From Brenneria corticis (GTDB lineage Bacteria; Pseudomonadota; Gammaproteobacteria; Enterobacterales; Enterobacteriaceae), in assembly GCF_003115855.1 (NCBI RefSeq), contig NZ_KZ819086.1, positions 1 to 64,000 of the forward strand: a stretch of 64,000 nucleotides of DNA, written 5' to 3'. This document shows positions 42,539 through 49,734 of the stretch, one piece after another. The translations under genes and the position numbers were made by a program. Position 1 is the stretch's first letter, and each line of letters starts with the position of its first letter. The notes under the pieces are model-generated. The model saw only the letters and a list, made by a program, of their open reading frames with translations, was not told the origin of the DNA and did not search any database.

Positions 42539-44221
42539 ATGACTGTCACGATAAAATTTAACGCGGCGCGCAGGGAATATTACCGACAACAGGGTTACTG
42601 GGGAGACGCGTCGCTCGCCGACTATTGGCATCAGTCGGTTAAGGCCGCGCCGGAAAAGATCGCCGTCCTCGACAATCAGGGGGCGTCATACACCTATGCG
42701 CAACTGGATCGCGCGGCGGGAAGCGTGGCCGCCTACCTGCTGGACGCGGGCATCCGGCCCGGCGACCGGGTGGCCTTTCAGCTTCCCGGCTGGTGCGAAT
42801 TCACCATTATCTATCTGGCCTGCCTGAAAACCGGGGCGGTTTCGGTTCCGCTGCTGCCCGCTTACCGCGAGACGGAACTTATCTGGACGCTTAACAAGAG
42901 CCGGGCCCGGGTTCTGTTCGCCCCGACCCTGTTCAAAAACGCCAGTCCGCTGGAGCGGATCGTCCCGCTGCGTTCTCAACTGCCGCATCTACAGCGGGTG
43001 GTGGCCGTCGATAAGCTGGCGCCCGCCGACTCGACGCCGGCGCTCAGCCAGCTGCTGCAAGACTATTCCCCGCTGGAAAATCCCGTCAGGACGCACGGCG
43101 ACGAACTGGCCGCGGTGCTGTTCACCTCCGGTACGGAAGGGGTGCCCAAGGGCGTTATGCTCACCCATAACAATATTGTCGCCAGCGAACGCGCCTACTG
43201 CGCGACGCTGAACCTGAGCTGGCTGGACACCATATTGATGCCCGCGCCGCTGGCCCATGCCACCGGCTTTCTGCACGGCGTCACCGCGCCCTTTATCATC
43301 GGCGCGCGCAGCGTGCTGCTGGATATTTTTAATCCGTCGGAGTGCCTGACGTTTCTGGAGCGGGAAAAATGCACCTGCGTGATGGGGGCCACGCCTTTTG
43401 TCTACGACCTGTTGTGTTGCGTGCAGCAGCGCCACTACGACCTCTCTTCGCTGCGTTTCTTTCTGTGCGGCGGCACCACCATCCCGAAAAAAATCAGCCG
43501 CGACTGTTTACAGGCCGGCATCAAGTTGCTGAGCGTTTACGGCGCGACGGAAAGTTCGCCCCATGCGGTGGTTAAGCTCGACGATCCGCTTTCCCGGGTG
43601 ATCAACACCGACGGCACCGCCGCCCCAGGCGTGGAAATCAAGATCGTCGACAAGGCGCGCAAAACGGTGCCCCGCGGCGTAGAGGGGGAAGAGGCGTCCC
43701 GCGGTCCCAACGTGTTTATGGGGTATCTGGACGAACCGGAACTGACCGCCCGCGCGCTGGATCAGGATGGCTGGTACTACAGCGGCGATCTCTGCCGCAT
43801 GGATGAGGACGGCTACATCAAAATCACCGGCCGGAAAAAGGATATCATCGTGCGCGGCGGCGAGAATATCAGCAGCCGGGAGGTGGAAGAGATTCTGCTG
43901 CAGCATCCGCGCGTGCGCGACGCGGGGGTGGTCGCCATGCCGGACGCGCGTCTGGGAGAGCGTTCCTGCGCCTATCTGGTCCTGAAAGCGCCTTACCAGA
44001 CGCTGACGCTGGAAGAGGTGATCGCTTTCTTCAGCCGCAAACGGGTCGCCAAATACAAATACCCGGAATGGGTGGTTATCGTCGACGCGCTGCCGCGCAC
44101 GGCATCGGGAAAAATCAAAAAATATCTGTTGCGCCAGGACATCATCCAGCGGCTGGCGCTGCGCGCCGAGGAAGATGATATCTGTCTCGACGCGCCGGCG
44201 TCATCGCTGCCTTGCCGCTGA
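42539..44221 (+). CDS. fadK: acyl-CoA synthetase FadK
   Basis: AMP-forming ligase, in E. coli acting on short to medium fatty acids and needed for anaerobic beta-oxidation. The 560 residues show the P-loop FTSGTEGVPKGVMLTHNN, YGATESSPH, YSGDLCRMDEDGYIKITGRKKDIIVRGG and the C-terminal catalytic lysine in RTASGKIKKY. The ATG at 42539 is used as it matches the conserved start region TVTIKFNAARREYYRQQG; two ATGs further upstream are in frame. Last gene of the ydi locus, convergent with yafV (16 bp apart). It may activate the alicyclic acids handled by the locus; inferred. Confidence 0.92.
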   Translation: MTVTIKFNAARREYYRQQGYWGDASLADYWHQSVKAAPEKIAVLDNQGASYTYAQLDRAAGSVAAYLLDAGIRPGDRVAFQLPGWCEFTIIYLACLKTGAVSVPLLPAYRETELIWTLNKSRARVLFAPTLFKNASPLERIVPLRSQLPHLQRVVAVDKLAPADSTPALSQLLQDYSPLENPVRTHGDELAAVLFTSGTEGVPKGVMLTHNNIVASERAYCATLNLSWLDTILMPAPLAHATGFLHGVTAPFIIGARSVLLDIFNPSECLTFLEREKCTCVMGATPFVYDLLCCVQQRHYDLSSLRFFLCGGTTIPKKISRDCLQAGIKLLSVYGATESSPHAVVKLDDPLSRVINTDGTAAPGVEIKIVDKARKTVPRGVEGEEASRGPNVFMGYLDEPELTARALDQDGWYYSGDLCRMDEDGYIKITGRKKDIIVRGGENISSREVEEILLQHPRVRDAGVVAMPDARLGERSCAYLVLKAPYQTLTLEEVIAFFSRKRVAKYKYPEWVVIVDALPRTASGKIKKYLLRQDIIQRLALRAEEDDICLDAPASSLPCR

Positions 44222-44237
44222 CGCCGGCGCTGACGCT

Positions 44238-45005
44238 TTACAGCGAAAAGCGGTCGGCGTCGCGCCATGCGGGGAAAGCTTCGCGGTAGCTTTGCAGGGC
44301 CTCCAGCGACAGCTCCGCATCCAGCCGGGCGGCTTGGTTCGGCGGCGCGGAAGTCAGGATTTCCCCCTGCGCGTTGACGATCAGGCTGTCGCCGCGATAG
44401 CTGTGGCCGTTGCCGTCGGCGCCCACGCGGTTACAGCCGGCAACGTACGCCTGGTTCTCTATCGCCCGCGCCGCCAGCAATGTCTGCCAGTGCGCCGCGC
44501 GCGGCGCCGGCCAGTTGGCCACATACAGCAGCAGATCGTAATCCTGCCGGTTGCGAGACCACACCGGGAAGCGCAGGTCATAACAAATCAGCGGGCAAAT
44601 CCGCCAGCCGCGCCACTCGATAACGGTCCGCTCCGCGCCCGCCTGGTAGTGATGGTGCTCATCGGCCATACGAAACAGGTGGCGTTTGTCATAATGGTAA
44701 ACGTCGCCGTGGGGCGAGACCAGCAGGAAGCGGTTTACCGCGCCTTTTGGCGTCCGTACCGCAATGCTGCCGCCGACCAGCGCGTTATTGCGTTGCGCCC
44801 ACCGATGCAGCCACTTTTCCACCACCGACTGCTCAACGCCGCTCTTCGCCGCCTCCATCGAAAAACCGCTGGTAAACATCTCCGGCAGTACGATCAGGTC
44901 GCGCCCGGTAATCTCCGCCAACTGCGTATCAAAGTGCTTCAGGTTGGCCTCGGCGTCCTGCCAGGTCAGGGGTTGTTGCAATAGGGTGATTTTTAAAGTC
45001 GACAT
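44238..45005 (-). CDS. yafV: omega-amidase YafV (nitrilase family)
   Basis: Hydrolyses alpha-ketoglutaramate and similar omega-amides. The 255 residues carry the nitrilase triad: Glu in VLPEMFTSGF, Lys in HYDKRHLFR and Cys in LICYDLRFPVW. The ATG at 45005 is chosen as the E. coli-like start. It overlaps the upstream aminotransferase gene by 13 bp. In methionine salvage a glutamine-dependent aminotransferase makes alpha-ketoglutaramate, which omega-amidase removes, so pairing with ybdL and mtn genes is functionally sensible. In E. coli yafV is near fadE, which is also close here. Confidence 0.93.
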   Translation of the reverse strand: MSTLKITLLQQPLTWQDAEANLKHFDTQLAEITGRDLIVLPEMFTSGFSMEAAKSGVEQSVVEKWLHRWAQRNNALVGGSIAVRTPKGAVNRFLLVSPHGDVYHYDKRHLFRMADEHHHYQAGAERTVIEWRGWRICPLICYDLRFPVWSRNRQDYDLLLYVANWPAPRAAHWQTLLAARAIENQAYVAGCNRVGADGNGHSYRGDSLIVNAQGEILTSAPPNQAARLDAELSLEALQSYREAFPAWRDADRFSL

Positions 45006-46150
45006 AAGCGCTCCGCCGCCGCATTCAGAGTGGATTCCTGTTTCGCAAAGCATAGCCGAATCAGCGTGTGCCGGAACGGCTCGGCGCAGAATACCGACAG
45101 CGGGATCGCCGCCACGCCCACGTCTTCGGTCATCCAGCGGCAGAAGCTGACGTCATCCCGATCGGAAATGGCGCGGTAATCCGCCAGCAGGAAGTAGGTG
45201 CCTTCGCAGGGCAACAGCTCAAACCGGCTCTCCGCCAGCGCATTGACGAAACGATCGCGGCGGGCGCGGTAAAAGTCGGGCAGGGTGCGCCAGTGTTCGG
45301 GGTGCTCGCGCAGCATATCCGCAATGGCGAACTGGGCCGGCGTATTCACGGAGAAGGTTAGATACTGATGGATTTTGCGTACTTCGGCGCTCAGCGCGGC
45401 GGGGGCCACACAGTAGCCGACTTTCCAGCCGGTCATATGAAAGGTTTTGCCGAACGAGGAAACCGCGATGGCCCGCTGACGCAGCGACGGATGCGCCAGC
45501 ACGCCGGCGTGTCCCTCTGCGGCGAAGCAGATATGCTCATACACTTCGTCGCTCAGCACGTAGATTTCGTGCGCGGCGATGGCCTGCCACAGCTGCTGAA
45601 AATCCTCCCGCCGCCATACGGTGCCGGAAGGGTTGTGCGGCGTGTTGAGGATCACCAGGCGGGTGCGTTCGCTAAGCAGCGTGGAGAACTCGGCCCAGTC
45701 GACGTGAAAGGCCGGGGGCTGCAACGCCAGGCGTTTCAGTACGCCGCCGGCCAGCTCCACCGCGGGGGCATAGCTGTCGTAGCTGGGATCGAAACAGATC
45801 ACTTCATCGCCGGGGCGAACCAGGGCGGTGATGGCGGCAAACAGCGCTTCGGTGGCGCCGGCGGTGACGGTGACTTCGCTATCGGCGTCCGGCCGCCAGC
45901 CGTAAAGTTCGGCGGTTTTCTCGGCGATGACGGCGCGCAGCGGGGCGACGCCGGTCATCGGCGCATACTGATTGGCGCCCTGACCGACGTGATACGCCAG
46001 GCGCTGCTGCAAATAGTCGGGACCGTCGAAGTCTGGGAAGCCCTGCGATAGATTGATGGCCTTATGCTGCAAAGCCAGCATGCTCATCTGGGTAAAAATG
46101 GTGGTGCCGAGGGAGGGCAGTTTACTTTCGGGAATAAGGGCGGCGCTCAT
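44993..46150 (-). CDS. ybdL: methionine aminotransferase YbdL (MtnE role)
   Basis: PLP-dependent class I/II aminotransferase that converts 2-oxo-4-methylthiobutanoate to methionine, the last step of salvage. The 385 residues are close to E. coli YbdL (386): INLSQGFPDFDGPDYLQQRL, NTPHNPSGTVW, the Schiff-base lysine in SSFGKTFHMTGWK, and FSVNTPAQFAIADML. The ATG at 46150 is preferred to an upstream TTG because homologues start MSxxLIPxSKLPxLGTTIF. It is divergent from mtnB across 156 bp containing MetJ-like boxes and overlaps yafV by 13 bp. Confidence 0.93.
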   Translation of the reverse strand: MSAALIPESKLPSLGTTIFTQMSMLALQHKAINLSQGFPDFDGPDYLQQRLAYHVGQGANQYAPMTGVAPLRAVIAEKTAELYGWRPDADSEVTVTAGATEALFAAITALVRPGDEVICFDPSYDSYAPAVELAGGVLKRLALQPPAFHVDWAEFSTLLSERTRLVILNTPHNPSGTVWRREDFQQLWQAIAAHEIYVLSDEVYEHICFAAEGHAGVLAHPSLRQRAIAVSSFGKTFHMTGWKVGYCVAPAALSAEVRKIHQYLTFSVNTPAQFAIADMLREHPEHWRTLPDFYRARRDRFVNALAESRFELLPCEGTYFLLADYRAISDRDDVSFCRWMTEDVGVAAIPLSVFCAEPFRHTLIRLCFAKQESTLNAAAERLCRL

Positions 46151-46226
46151 GACTGGTAAGGACTCCTGCAAGCCTGTATTGTCTGCCAATATATCACGAT
46201 GTTAGTATTTGGCAATCAAGCCGCTT

Positions 46227-46242
46227 GGACGTATAAACGGCT
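46227..46242. promoter_or_regulatory. MetJ-like boxes between ybdL and mtnB
   Basis: Two adjoining octamers GGACGTAT and AAACGGCT, each 6 of 8 matches to the MetJ met-box AGACGTCT, in the shared promoter region of ybdL-yafV and mtnBCD. A second, better set occurs at 49653-49676. Confidence 0.5.
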
Positions 46243-46272
46243 AAATTCCTTTAAGTGCTAACTCATAACTAA

Positions 46273-46287
46273 AGGTACTAAGTACCT
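46273..46287. promoter_or_regulatory. 15-bp palindrome just upstream of mtnB
   Basis: AGGTACT-A-AGTACCT, a perfect inverted repeat ending 19 bp before the mtnB start. It could be an operator or a small leader hairpin; no regulator is known to me. Confidence 0.4.
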
Positions 46288-46306
46288 ATAAAAACAGGAA
46301 GTATCA

Positions 46307-46921
46307 ATGACAGAAAACCTGCAACGTGCGGCGCTGCTTGCCGCCTGTCACTGGATAGGGCAGAAGGGCTGGTGTCCGGCGACCGGCGGCAATATGTCGG
46401 TACGCCTGGATGAGCGGCAGTGCCTGATTACCGAATCAGGCAAGGACAAAGGCAGCTTACAGGCGGAGGATTTCCTGCTGGTGGACATCGCCACCAACCA
46501 TGTGCCCAGCGGGCGTACGCCTTCCGCGGAAACCGGGCTGCATACCCTGCTGTACCGCACTTACCCGCAGACGGGGGCGGTGCTGCATACCCACTCGGTC
46601 AATGCGACCGTGCTCTCCAGGGCGATCGCCGGCGCGGAGCTGGTGCTGCACGGCTATGAAATGCAGAAGTCGCTGGCGGGACAGAAAAGCCACCTGGATG
46701 CCGTGACGATCCCCATCTTCGATAACGATCAGGATATTGCGGCGCTGGCGCGGAAAGTGGCGGCGCGCGCGGAGCAAACGCCGCTGCGCTACGGCTTTCT
46801 GGTGCGCGGCCACGGCCTTTATTGCTGGGGCGACGGCGTGCAAGAGGCGCGACGCCATCTTGAAGGGCTGGAGTTCCTGTTTCAGTGCGAACTGCAACGT
46901 CTGCTGCTGGAGGCCAAATGA
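46307..46921 (+). CDS. mtnB: methylthioribulose-1-phosphate dehydratase
   Basis: Dehydrates 5-methylthioribulose-1-phosphate to the diketone used by MtnC. The 204 residues belong to the class II aldolase/adducin family with zinc ligands in VLHTHSVNATVLSR and a later His in VRGHGLYCWG, and the phosphate-binding TGGNMSVRLD. AGGAAG precedes the ATG. It heads mtnBCD, overlapping mtnC by 4 bp. Confidence 0.94.
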   Translation: MTENLQRAALLAACHWIGQKGWCPATGGNMSVRLDERQCLITESGKDKGSLQAEDFLLVDIATNHVPSGRTPSAETGLHTLLYRTYPQTGAVLHTHSVNATVLSRAIAGAELVLHGYEMQKSLAGQKSHLDAVTIPIFDNDQDIAALARKVAARAEQTPLRYGFLVRGHGLYCWGDGVQEARRHLEGLEFLFQCELQRLLLEAK

Positions 46922-47622
46922 GCCAGAACCGTGCGATTAAGGCGATAGTGACGGACATTGAAGGCACCACCAGCGATATCCGTTTCGTCCATGACCGGCT
47001 GTTTCCCTATGCCCGCGAGCGGCTGGCGGCAACGGTGCGCCAGCAGGGCGACGATGGAGAGATTGCGCATGCGTTGACGCTGCTGCGCCAGGAGCTGGAC
47101 GCGCCGGATGCGGACGACGACGCTTTGATTTCGGCGTTGCACCGCTTTATGGATCAGGACCGCAAATCAACGGCGCTCAAGCTGTTGCAGGGCATTATCT
47201 GGCGCAGCGGTTATCACAACGGCGATTTCCGCGGTCATATTTACCCGGACGCGGCGCAGCAGCTGGCTGACTGGCAGCGCCAGGGCATCCGGCTGTATGT
47301 CTATTCATCGGGATCGGTGGAGGCGCAGCAACTGCTGTTTGGCTACAGCGAAGCGGGCGATCTGCGCCCGCTGTTCAGCGATTATTTCGATACCCGCGTC
47401 GGCGCCAAGCGTGAAGCGGCGTCCTACCGCGCCATCGCCCAATCCATCGGTTTGCCCGCCGGAGAACTGCTGTTCCTGTCGGATATTCGTCAGGAGCTGG
47501 ATGCCGCGCAGCAGGCCGGATGGCACACCTGTCAGCTGATCCGCGGTGATGCTGATGATTTGAGCCGTCACCGCCAGGTGACACGTTTTGACCAGATCGA
47601 TGTAGAGGAGTATTCCCAATGA
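46918..47622 (+). CDS. mtnC: enolase-phosphatase E1
   Basis: HAD-family bifunctional enzyme that enolises and dephosphorylates the diketone phosphate to acireductone. The 234 residues hold VTDIEGTTSDIRFVHDRLFPYAR (nucleophile Asp region), VYSSGSVEAQQLLFGY and FLSDIRQELDAAQQAGW. The chosen ATG overlaps the mtnB stop; the stop in turn overlaps the mtnD start, so mtnBCD are translationally coupled. Confidence 0.95.
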   Translation: MSQNRAIKAIVTDIEGTTSDIRFVHDRLFPYARERLAATVRQQGDDGEIAHALTLLRQELDAPDADDDALISALHRFMDQDRKSTALKLLQGIIWRSGYHNGDFRGHIYPDAAQQLADWQRQGIRLYVYSSGSVEAQQLLFGYSEAGDLRPLFSDYFDTRVGAKREAASYRAIAQSIGLPAGELLFLSDIRQELDAAQQAGWHTCQLIRGDADDLSRHRQVTRFDQIDVEEYSQ

Positions 47623-48164
47623 GCGCACTGACCATCTTTAGCGATAGCGACGCCGGCCAACCGATTTGGCAAAGCCAGGAAGCGCAGGCCATCCGTCAGC
47701 AGTTGGACGATATCGGCGTGCGGTTTGAACGCTGGCAGGCGACGCAGCCGTTAAGCGCCAATCCCTCCTCCGAGGAGGTGCTGGCGGCCTATAAGCACGA
47801 CATCGAGCGGCTGGTGGCGGAAAAAGGCTACCAGTCGGTCGACGTCATCAGCATTCGGGCGGACAATCCGCAGCGCGCGGAGCTGCGCGCCAAGTTTCTC
47901 TCCGAGCACACGCATAACGAGGATGAGGTGCGTTTCTTCGTTGAGGGCGCCGGCTTGTTCTGCCTGCATCTGCAAGGAAAGATTTTCCAGATCCTGTGCG
48001 AGAAAAACGACTTGCTGTCCGTTCCCGCGGGCACCGCGCACTGGTTTGATATGGGGCCGGAGCCGCATTTCACCGCCATCCGCCTGTTCGACAACCCGGA
48101 AGGCTGGATCGCGCATTTCACCGGCGACAAGATTGCCGATGCGTATCCGAAATTGGCGGGCTGA
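47619..48164 (+). CDS. mtnD: acireductone dioxygenase
   Basis: Cupin dioxygenase that converts acireductone and O2 to 2-oxo-4-methylthiobutanoate and formate with Fe2+ (or an off-path reaction with Ni2+). In the 181 residues the four metal ligands are at H97, H99, E103 (EHTHNEDEVRFFVEG) and H141 (GTAHWFDMG). It starts in a 4-bp overlap with mtnC and is followed by a GC-rich hairpin. Confidence 0.96.
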   Translation: MSALTIFSDSDAGQPIWQSQEAQAIRQQLDDIGVRFERWQATQPLSANPSSEEVLAAYKHDIERLVAEKGYQSVDVISIRADNPQRAELRAKFLSEHTHNEDEVRFFVEGAGLFCLHLQGKIFQILCEKNDLLSVPAGTAHWFDMGPEPHFTAIRLFDNPEGWIAHFTGDKIADAYPKLAG

Positions 48165-48188
48165 TCCCGCGCTGTTACGACGATAATG

Positions 48189-48220
48189 CCTCAAGCGCCA
48201 GTTTGACTGGCGCTTTGAGG
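48189..48220 (+). terminator. hairpin after mtnD
   Basis: CCTCAAGCGCCAGT-TTG-ACTGGCGCTTTGAGG, a long nearly perfect stem starting 25 bp after mtnD. The T run after it is weak, but stem length makes a terminator likely. Confidence 0.78.
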
Positions 48221-48234
48221 TTGCCTGATTATTA

Positions 48235-48253
48235 CTTAGCTAATCTAGCTAAG
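48235..48253. promoter_or_regulatory. palindromic operator overlapping the antitoxin ribosome site
   Basis: CTTAGCTA-ATC-TAGCTAAG, a perfect 19-bp inverted repeat ending at the AGGAGG of the Phd-type gene. Phd/YefM antitoxins commonly bind such repeats in their own promoters, so autoregulation is inferred. Confidence 0.7.
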
Positions 48254-48261
48254 GAGGTAAT

Positions 48262-48507
48262 ATGACGGTTCAGGTTAATATGCATGAAGCCAAGTCCCGG
48301 TTAAGCCTGCTTGCGGATAAGGCCGCGGAGGGCGAGACGGTGATTATCGCCAAGGCGGGTAAACCTTATGTCCAGCTTGTACCGGTATTGCAAGGCGACA
48401 GGGCGCCGGGCGGGTATGAGCATTGTATCGCTATCGATCACCGTTTCGATGAGGCTGACCGGGATATTCAGACGATGTTTGAGGCATCAGTACGCGCTCC
48501 TTTGTAA
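48262..48507 (+). CDS. orphan Phd/YefM-family antitoxin
   Basis: An 81-residue prevent-host-death type antitoxin: MTVQVNMHEAKSRLSLLADKAAEGETVIIAKAGKPYVQLVP is the DNA-binding Phd/YefM N-terminal domain and the acidic C-terminal tail (CIAIDHRFDEADRDIQTMFEASV) resembles toxin-binding tails of the VapB/Phd type. A strong AAGGAGG precedes it and a 19-bp palindrome overlaps this site. No toxin follows: the next 55 bp end at mtnA on the other strand. It sits between mtnD and mtnA, so it is an isolated antitoxin, perhaps the remainder of a toxin-antitoxin pair or a domesticated repressor. Confidence 0.88.
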   Translation: MTVQVNMHEAKSRLSLLADKAAEGETVIIAKAGKPYVQLVPVLQGDRAPGGYEHCIAIDHRFDEADRDIQTMFEASVRAPL

Positions 48508-48562
48508 CAAGCTTAATAAGCTTAGGTCTGATGCCAATCTGTGATATCGATTATCTTTCCCT

Positions 48563-49591
48563 TTAGCGCAACGCTGAGCGAAATATCCCATCTTGCACCG
48601 CCTGCGGCGTCACCACGCCGGTATCCAGCACCCAGCCGCTGATCAGCGCCGCCGGCGTAACGTCGAAAGCCGGGTTGTAGACCGGGGCGTTGTGCGGCGC
48701 CCACTGGCAGCGGCCGAAACCGCCGGCTACGCCGGTGACCTCCTCCGCGGCGCGTTGTTCTATCGGGATGGCGTTGCCGTCCGGGCAGTCGGGGTCGTGC
48801 GTGGTATGCGGCGCGGCGACGTAGAATGGGATCTGATGGTAGCGCGCCAGTACGGCCAGGCTGTAGGTGCCGATCTTGTTGGCGACATCGCCGTTGGCGG
48901 CGATGCGATCCGCGCCCACCCATACGGCATCGACCTGGCCCTGCGCCATCAGGCCGGCGGCCATCGAATCGCAAATCAGCCGATAAGGAATGCCCAGTTC
49001 GCCCAGCTCCCAGGCGGTAAGGCGTCCGCCCTGCAGCAATGGCCGGGTTTCATCCACCCACACCTGCGCCACTTTTCCCGCCTGATGCGCGCGCAGCAGT
49101 ACGCCGATGGCGGTGCCGATGCCGGCCGTCGCCAGCCCGCCGGTGTTACAGTGGGTCAGCAGGCGGCTGCCGGGCTTGACCAGCGCGGCGCCGTAATCGG
49201 CTATCTGTTCGCACAGGGCGCGGTCTTCCTCCACCAATCTTAGCGCTTCCCGCGCCATCGCCGGGGCGAACTGCGGCTGCGCCAGCGCCTGTTTCATCCG
49301 ATCCAGATTATTCATCAGATTGACGGCGGTAGGGCGCGCGGCGCGCAGCGTTTCCAGCGCGTCGGCCAACTGCGGCCGGGTCAGCCCTTGTTCCGCCAGC
49401 AGGGCGAGCAGCAGGCTGGCGGAAAGGCCGATAAGCGGCGCGCCGCGCACCCGCAGCGCCTGAATATGCTCAACCAGCGCGGTAACGTCAGGGCAGGGGC
49501 GCCAGTTTTTTTCCTGCGGCAGCGCCTGCTGGTCGAGGATCCACAGCTGGCCGTCAACGATTTTCAGACTGGTTGTGTTAAGTGACTGCAT
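48563..49591 (-). CDS. mtnA: methylthioribose-1-phosphate isomerase
   Basis: Isomerises 5-methylthioribose-1-phosphate to the ribulose form. The 342 residues are an eIF2B-alpha-like fold with the catalytic Cys in LLTHCNTGGLATAG and the catalytic Asp in VWVGADRIAANGDVANKIGTY. It is divergent from mtnK across 143 bp with MetJ-like boxes, and converges on the antitoxin gene. Confidence 0.95.
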   Translation of the reverse strand: MQSLNTTSLKIVDGQLWILDQQALPQEKNWRPCPDVTALVEHIQALRVRGAPLIGLSASLLLALLAEQGLTRPQLADALETLRAARPTAVNLMNNLDRMKQALAQPQFAPAMAREALRLVEEDRALCEQIADYGAALVKPGSRLLTHCNTGGLATAGIGTAIGVLLRAHQAGKVAQVWVDETRPLLQGGRLTAWELGELGIPYRLICDSMAAGLMAQGQVDAVWVGADRIAANGDVANKIGTYSLAVLARYHQIPFYVAAPHTTHDPDCPDGNAIPIEQRAAEEVTGVAGGFGRCQWAPHNAPVYNPAFDVTPAALISGWVLDTGVVTPQAVQDGIFRSALR

Positions 49592-49652
49592 GAGTGGTTA
49601 AATCCATGTTGCGTTATGGCGTCAATTTTCTTATTCTGCCAATATGTTGAAC

Positions 49653-49676
49653 GGATGTATAGACGTCCAAACGTTT
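49653..49676. promoter_or_regulatory. MetJ operator candidate between mtnA and mtnK
   Basis: Three adjoining octamers GGATGTAT, AGACGTCC and AAACGTTT; the second matches the met-box AGACGTCT at 7 of 8, the third at 6 of 8. Tandem arrangement without gaps is how MetJ binds. It would repress both mtnA and mtnK when S-adenosylmethionine is plentiful. Confidence 0.65.
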
Positions 49677-49734
49677 TTATACCCATAGACCGTTCGGTGC
49701 TGAAAATAGCGAATGCAGAAAGAAGGGGTTGGCA

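Noticed and set aside
46151..46306. SAM riboswitch upstream of mtnB
   Set aside because: The 156-bp region lacks the expected multi-helix leader and a terminator hairpin; MetJ-like boxes explain methionine control better.
48508..48562. Toxin gene paired with the Phd-type antitoxin
   Set aside because: Only 55 bp remain before the mtnA stop on the other strand; no PIN or RelE-like frame fits.
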